Shown here: positions 60,606 through 64,000 of the stretch, piece after piece | How positions within the stretch are numbered: the stretch's first letter is position 1 | Layout: each line of letters opens with the position of its first letter | Assembly (NCBI GenBank): GCA_947629705.1 | Contig: CANREN010000001.1 | Coordinates: 62,001 to 126,000 of the forward strand | Source of the DNA: an uncultured Alistipes sp. | Lineage (GTDB): Bacteria > Bacteroidota > Bacteroidia > Bacteroidales > Rikenellaceae | DNA length: 64,000 bases | Direction: 5' to 3' | Made by a program: the position numbers and the translations under genes | The notes under the pieces: model-generated | Told to the model about the DNA's origin: nothing | Databases searched by the model: none | The model's input: only the letters and a program-made list of their open reading frames with translations

Positions 60606-61484
60606 ATGAAAGAAAACCTTAAAATTGTCGTATTGGCCAAACAGGTGCCCGATACCCGCAATGTGGGGAAGGATGCGATGACCCCCGAAGGAACGGTCAA
60701 TCGCTCGGCGCTGCCGGCCATCTTCAATCCGGAGGATTTGAATGCGCTCGAAGCGGCCCTGTCGCTGAAAGACCGGGTCGCCGGAGCTACGGTACATGTA
60801 TTGACTATGGGCCCGCAGCGGGCCGCCGACATCATCCGCGACGCCATGTTCCGCGGCGCTGACGGCGGTTATCTGCTTTCGGGACGGGAATTCGTCGGCT
60901 CCGATACGCTGGCGACCTCCTATGCGCTGTCGTGTGCGCTAAAAAAAATAAATCCCGACCTCATCATCGCCGGTCGGCAGGCCATCGACGGCGATACGGC
61001 CCAGGTCGGCCCGCAGGTAGCCGAGAAGTTAGGGCTTCCGCAGGTAACCTATGCCGAGGAGATTACGGGAATCGAGGCAGATAGGCTGATCGTGAAGCGT
61101 CGTTTGGAGCACGGCACCGAGGTGGTCGAATGTCCTGTTCCGGCCGTCATCACGGTCAACGCTTCGGCGGCCGCCTGTCGCCCGCGCAATGCGAAGCGCG
61201 TCATGACCTATAAATGCGCCATGGCCAAGTCGGAGATCGCGGCCGACCCCGAATCGGCTGCCGCCAAGCGGGTCGCTGCGAAACCGGCCCTGCAAATCGT
61301 CGAATGGGCCGCAGCAGAGGTCGATCCCGATCCGGAACAGTTGGGCCTGCAAGGTTCGCCCACGAAAGTCAAAAAGATCGAAAACGTGGTTTTCCAGGCC
61401 AAGGAGGCCAAAAAACTCACCTCCGCCGACAGCGACATCGAAGCACTGATGGTTGAACTTATCGCGAGCCATACGCTCGGTTAA
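60606..61484 (+). CDS. etfB: Electron transfer flavoprotein beta subunit
   Basis: 292 residues, FixA/EtfB family. KIVVLAKQVPDTRN at the start, LEAALSLKDR, and the signature INPDLIIAGRQAIDGDTAQVGPQVAEKLGLPQVTYA. It carries electrons from acyl-CoA dehydrogenase as half of the ETF dimer. The next gene, etfA, starts 14 bases on. Confidence 0.93.
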   Translation: MKENLKIVVLAKQVPDTRNVGKDAMTPEGTVNRSALPAIFNPEDLNALEAALSLKDRVAGATVHVLTMGPQRAADIIRDAMFRGADGGYLLSGREFVGSDTLATSYALSCALKKINPDLIIAGRQAIDGDTAQVGPQVAEKLGLPQVTYAEEITGIEADRLIVKRRLEHGTEVVECPVPAVITVNASAAACRPRNAKRVMTYKCAMAKSEIAADPESAAAKRVAAKPALQIVEWAAAEVDPDPEQLGLQGSPTKVKKIENVVFQAKEAKKLTSADSDIEALMVELIASHTLG

Positions 61485-61498
61485 TCCGCACGAAGAAG

Positions 61499-62518
61499 AT
61501 GAACAACATATTTGTATATATCGAGCTCGAAGGCGGCAAGGCCGCCGATGTGAGCCTCGAACTGCTGACCAAAGGTCGGGAATTGGCCGATACGCTGCAT
61601 GTGAAATTGGAAGCCGTGGTCATCGGCCACCATGTAAAGGGCCTCGGCAAGGAGCTGGCGAAATACGGAGCCGACACGGTATGGATTGCCGATGATGCTA
61701 TTTTCGATCCTTTCCGCACGCTGCCCCACACGGCGGTCATGTGCGGATTGATCGAAGCGGAAAAACCGCAAATCGTACTTTTCGGCGCCACCTGCGTGGG
61801 ACGCGACTTCGCTCCGCGCGTATCGTCGGCGCTGCACAGCGGTCTGACGGCCGACTGCACGCAACTCGAAATCGGCGATCACAAAGATGCCAAAACCGGC
61901 AAGGAGTACACCGATCTGCTCTATCAGATTCGTCCGGCATTCGGCGGCAATATCATCGCGACCATCGTCAACCCCGATCACCGTCCGCAGATGGCGACCG
62001 TCCGCGAAGGCGTGATGCGCAAAGAGCTGGCCGCAACACCGGCCGCCGGTGAAGAACGGACGATCGACTGGAAAAAATACGTGAAGGACACCGACTTGGC
62101 GGTGAAGATCATCGACCGGCAGATCGAAGAGCGCAAAATCGACATCAAAGGGGCCGGCATCATCGTCGCCGGCGGATACGGCATGGGGTCGAAAGAGAAT
62201 TTCAAACTGGTGCACGATCTGGCCGATGTACTGGGCGCCGAGGTCGGCGCCAGCCGCGCCGCTGTCGATGCCGGGTTCACGGAACATGCGCGTCAGGTAG
62301 GGCAGACGGGGGTTACGGTGCGTCCGAAACTCTATATCGCCTGCGGTATCTCGGGTCAGATCCAACACACGGCCGGCATGGATCAATCGGCGATGGTCAT
62401 CTCGATCAATACCGATCCCGAAGCGCCGATCAGCAAAATCGCCGACTTCGCCATCACGGGCGACGTGAACGAAGTGATTCCCAAGATGATTAAATACTAC
62501 AAACAAAACTCGAAGTAA
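61499..62518 (+). CDS. etfA: Electron transfer flavoprotein alpha subunit
   Basis: 339 residues, FixB/EtfA family. N-terminal domain as in EtfB; C-terminal FAD site with GAGIIVAGGYGMGS, GASRAAVDAGF, RQVGQTGVTVRPKLYIACGI and QHTAGMDQSAMVISIN. Partner of EtfB. Its TAA stop shares a base with the ATG of the acyl-CoA dehydrogenase (TAATG), a sign of coupled translation. Confidence 0.94.
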   Translation: MNNIFVYIELEGGKAADVSLELLTKGRELADTLHVKLEAVVIGHHVKGLGKELAKYGADTVWIADDAIFDPFRTLPHTAVMCGLIEAEKPQIVLFGATCVGRDFAPRVSSALHSGLTADCTQLEIGDHKDAKTGKEYTDLLYQIRPAFGGNIIATIVNPDHRPQMATVREGVMRKELAATPAAGEERTIDWKKYVKDTDLAVKIIDRQIEERKIDIKGAGIIVAGGYGMGSKENFKLVHDLADVLGAEVGASRAAVDAGFTEHARQVGQTGVTVRPKLYIACGISGQIQHTAGMDQSAMVISINTDPEAPISKIADFAITGDVNEVIPKMIKYYKQNSK

Positions 62519-64000
62519 TGGCTAATTTCTTTTCGGACAATAAGGATTTGCAGTTCCAGCTGGAGCATCCGTTGATGCGTAAAATCGTGGAGCTGAAAGA
62601 GCGCGGATTCGCGGAAAAAGACCTTTACGACCATGCACCGCAGGATTTCGAGGATGCGATGGACTCCTATCGCCGCGTGTTGGAGATCGCCGGCGAAGTG
62701 TGCGGCGATATCATCGCCCCGAATGCCGAGGAGGTCGATCACGAAGGCCCGCGCGTAGTGAACGATCATGTGGAATATGCTTCGGGTACGGTGCGCAACC
62801 TCAAGGCGATCGTCGATGCCGGATTGGGCGGTCTGACGCTCCCGCGCAAATACGACGGTCTGAACTTCCCGTTGATTTGCTTCGTCATGGCCAACGAGAT
62901 GGTGGCCCGGGCCGATGCCAGCTTCGAGAACATTTGGGGATTGCAGGATTGCGCCGAGACGTTGAACGAGTTCGCTTCGGAGGAGCTGAAACAGAAGTAT
63001 CTGCCGTTGGTGTCGGCGGGTGCGACCTGTGCGATGGACCTGACCGAGCCGGATGCCGGTTCGGATCTGGGCGCCGTGATGCTCAAGGCCGCGTGGTCGG
63101 AGGAGAAGCAGACCTGGCTGCTGAATGGCGTAAAACGGTTCATCACGAACGGAGACGGCGATATTTCGCTCGTATTGGCCCGCACGGAGGAGGGGACGAC
63201 CGATGCCCGCGGTCTGTCGATGTTGGTCTACGACAAACGCGACGGCGGTGTCAAGGTGCGCCGTATCGAAAACAAACTTGGCATCAAGGGCTCGCCGACG
63301 TGCGAATTAGTCTTCACGAATGCACCGGCCCAGTTGGTCGGCGACCGCAAGATGGGTCTGATCAAGTACGTGATGTCGTTGATGAACGCCGCCCGTTTAG
63401 GTATCGGCGCACAGTCGGTCGGCACATGCGAGGCCGCTTATCGCGAAGCGTTGAAATATGCGCACGAACGCGAGCAGTTCGGCAAGCCCATCATCCGGTT
63501 TGCGGCCGTGTCGGAGATGCTTTCCAACATGAAGGCCAAGTTGCAGGGCGTCCGCGCCTTGCTCTATGAAACGGCCCGTTTCGTAGAGGTCTACAAGCAG
63601 TACACCCACATTTCGCACGAACGTTCGCTCGAAGGCGAGGAACGTCAGGAGATGAAGTTCTACAACCGTCTGGCTGACGGCTTCACCCCGTTGGTAAAAC
63701 TGTTCTCGTCGGAATATGCCAATCAATTAGCCTATGATGCGATTCAGATTCACGGCGGTTCGGGCTTCATGAAGGATTATCCGTGCGAACGGCTTTACCG
63801 CGATGCCCGCATCATGAACATTTACGAAGGCACGTCGCAGCTGCAGGTCGTCGCCGCCATCAATGCGGTTACGAAAGGCACCTTCATGGAACAGATCGAA
63901 CGCTATGCGGCAGCCGAATACACGGAAGCGATGCAGCCGATCGTTGCGAAGCTGAAGGAGCTGACTGCGAAATTCACCGAAATGATCGCTCACGTCGAAG
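62518..64000 (+). CDS. Acyl-CoA dehydrogenase, C-terminus cut by the window edge
   Basis: 494 codons and one base are visible, with no stop. Acyl-CoA dehydrogenase fold in order: N-terminal helices, CAMDLTEPDAGSDLGAVMLKA (flavin and acyl-CoA site), KRFITNGDGD, NKLGIKGSPTCELVF, and IQIHGGSGFMKDYPCERLYRDARIMNIYEGTSQLQ. Family members with this long form are about 570-600 residues and have an extra C-terminal helical domain. Paired with EtfAB it oxidises an acyl-CoA, or runs in the reducing direction toward short fatty acids in an anaerobe; direction is inferred, not shown. Confidence 0.92.
   Translation, partial: MANFFSDNKDLQFQLEHPLMRKIVELKERGFAEKDLYDHAPQDFEDAMDSYRRVLEIAGEVCGDIIAPNAEEVDHEGPRVVNDHVEYASGTVRNLKAIVDAGLGGLTLPRKYDGLNFPLICFVMANEMVARADASFENIWGLQDCAETLNEFASEELKQKYLPLVSAGATCAMDLTEPDAGSDLGAVMLKAAWSEEKQTWLLNGVKRFITNGDGDISLVLARTEEGTTDARGLSMLVYDKRDGGVKVRRIENKLGIKGSPTCELVFTNAPAQLVGDRKMGLIKYVMSLMNAARLGIGAQSVGTCEAAYREALKYAHEREQFGKPIIRFAAVSEMLSNMKAKLQGVRALLYETARFVEVYKQYTHISHERSLEGEERQEMKFYNRLADGFTPLVKLFSSEYANQLAYDAIQIHGGSGFMKDYPCERLYRDARIMNIYEGTSQLQVVAAINAVTKGTFMEQIERYAAAEYTEAMQPIVAKLKELTAKFTEMIAHVE

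Overview
The window looks like chromosomal DNA of a high-GC Bacteroidales, most likely Alistipes or a close Rikenellaceae relative. Three things point there. Intergenic regions carry the Bacteroidota promoter form (TTTG or TTG, about 20 nt, then TAnnTTTG/A). The gene families are typical of the phylum (PorV/PorQ-like barrel, DUF3276 PUR protein, DUF4491, DUF4861, EttA-type ABC-F, three-LysM protein). The GC content is clearly above that of most Bacteroides. Genus assignment is inference. I see no rRNA, tRNA, CRISPR array, insertion sequence or intact prophage.

Layout. 1-7,666: edge-truncated DcaP-like porin, membrane metallophosphoesterase, a reductase-deaminase fusion with RibD domains in reversed order, a phosphoethanolamine transferase, a YtfJ-like protein, a PorV-like barrel fed by a tandem promoter-bearing repeat, and fabG. 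7,826-12,834: glyA, a DUF2461 protein, an M20 peptidase, a 31-codon remnant of the 3' end of glmS, and glmM. 12,938-19,259: a co-directional run of nucleoside phosphorylase, dnaN, DnaQ-like exonuclease, LysM/periplasmic-binding protein, rex, a kinase-less FAD synthetase and a thioesterase, closed by a strong hairpin. 19,319-34,819: htpG, a small orphan membrane protein, aldose epimerase-trxA-dnaE, DUF2007 and PUR proteins, an S41 protease, aroE with a DUF368 polyprenyl-phosphate transporter, ettA and hisS. 34,923-35,888: rubrerythrin and a DUF4491 membrane protein in one uninterrupted reading frame.

35,969-50,975 is the metabolic centrepiece, a hexuronate/pectin utilisation locus. A CE8 pectin methylesterase, a GH43 glycosidase and a DUF4861 lipoprotein act outside the inner membrane and ExuT imports uronates. 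UxaC, UxaB and UxaA turn galacturonate/glucuronate into 2-keto-3-deoxygluconate (KDG), while KduI and KduD bring unsaturated uronides to the same intermediate. KdgK and Eda then split it to pyruvate and glyceraldehyde-3-phosphate. The locus has no SusC/SusD pair, polysaccharide lyase or local regulator, so it looks like the downstream half of a pectin system whose upstream half is elsewhere.

51,306-64,000: a pseudouridine synthase with a long basic disordered arm, an aldo-keto reductase, a ligA-dapA-DUF4919-clostripain operon, a small acidic protein, purA, and an electron-transfer-flavoprotein/acyl-CoA dehydrogenase operon cut by the window edge.

Most of the window is ordinary core genome; I did not find a clear new defence or mobile system. 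The points most worth a second look are the promoter-carrying 73-74-bp repeats, the glmS 3' remnant, the inverted RibD-type fusion with a kinase-less RibF nearby, the DUF4491-rubrerythrin continuous frame, and the terminator-like hairpins inside the uronate gene run.
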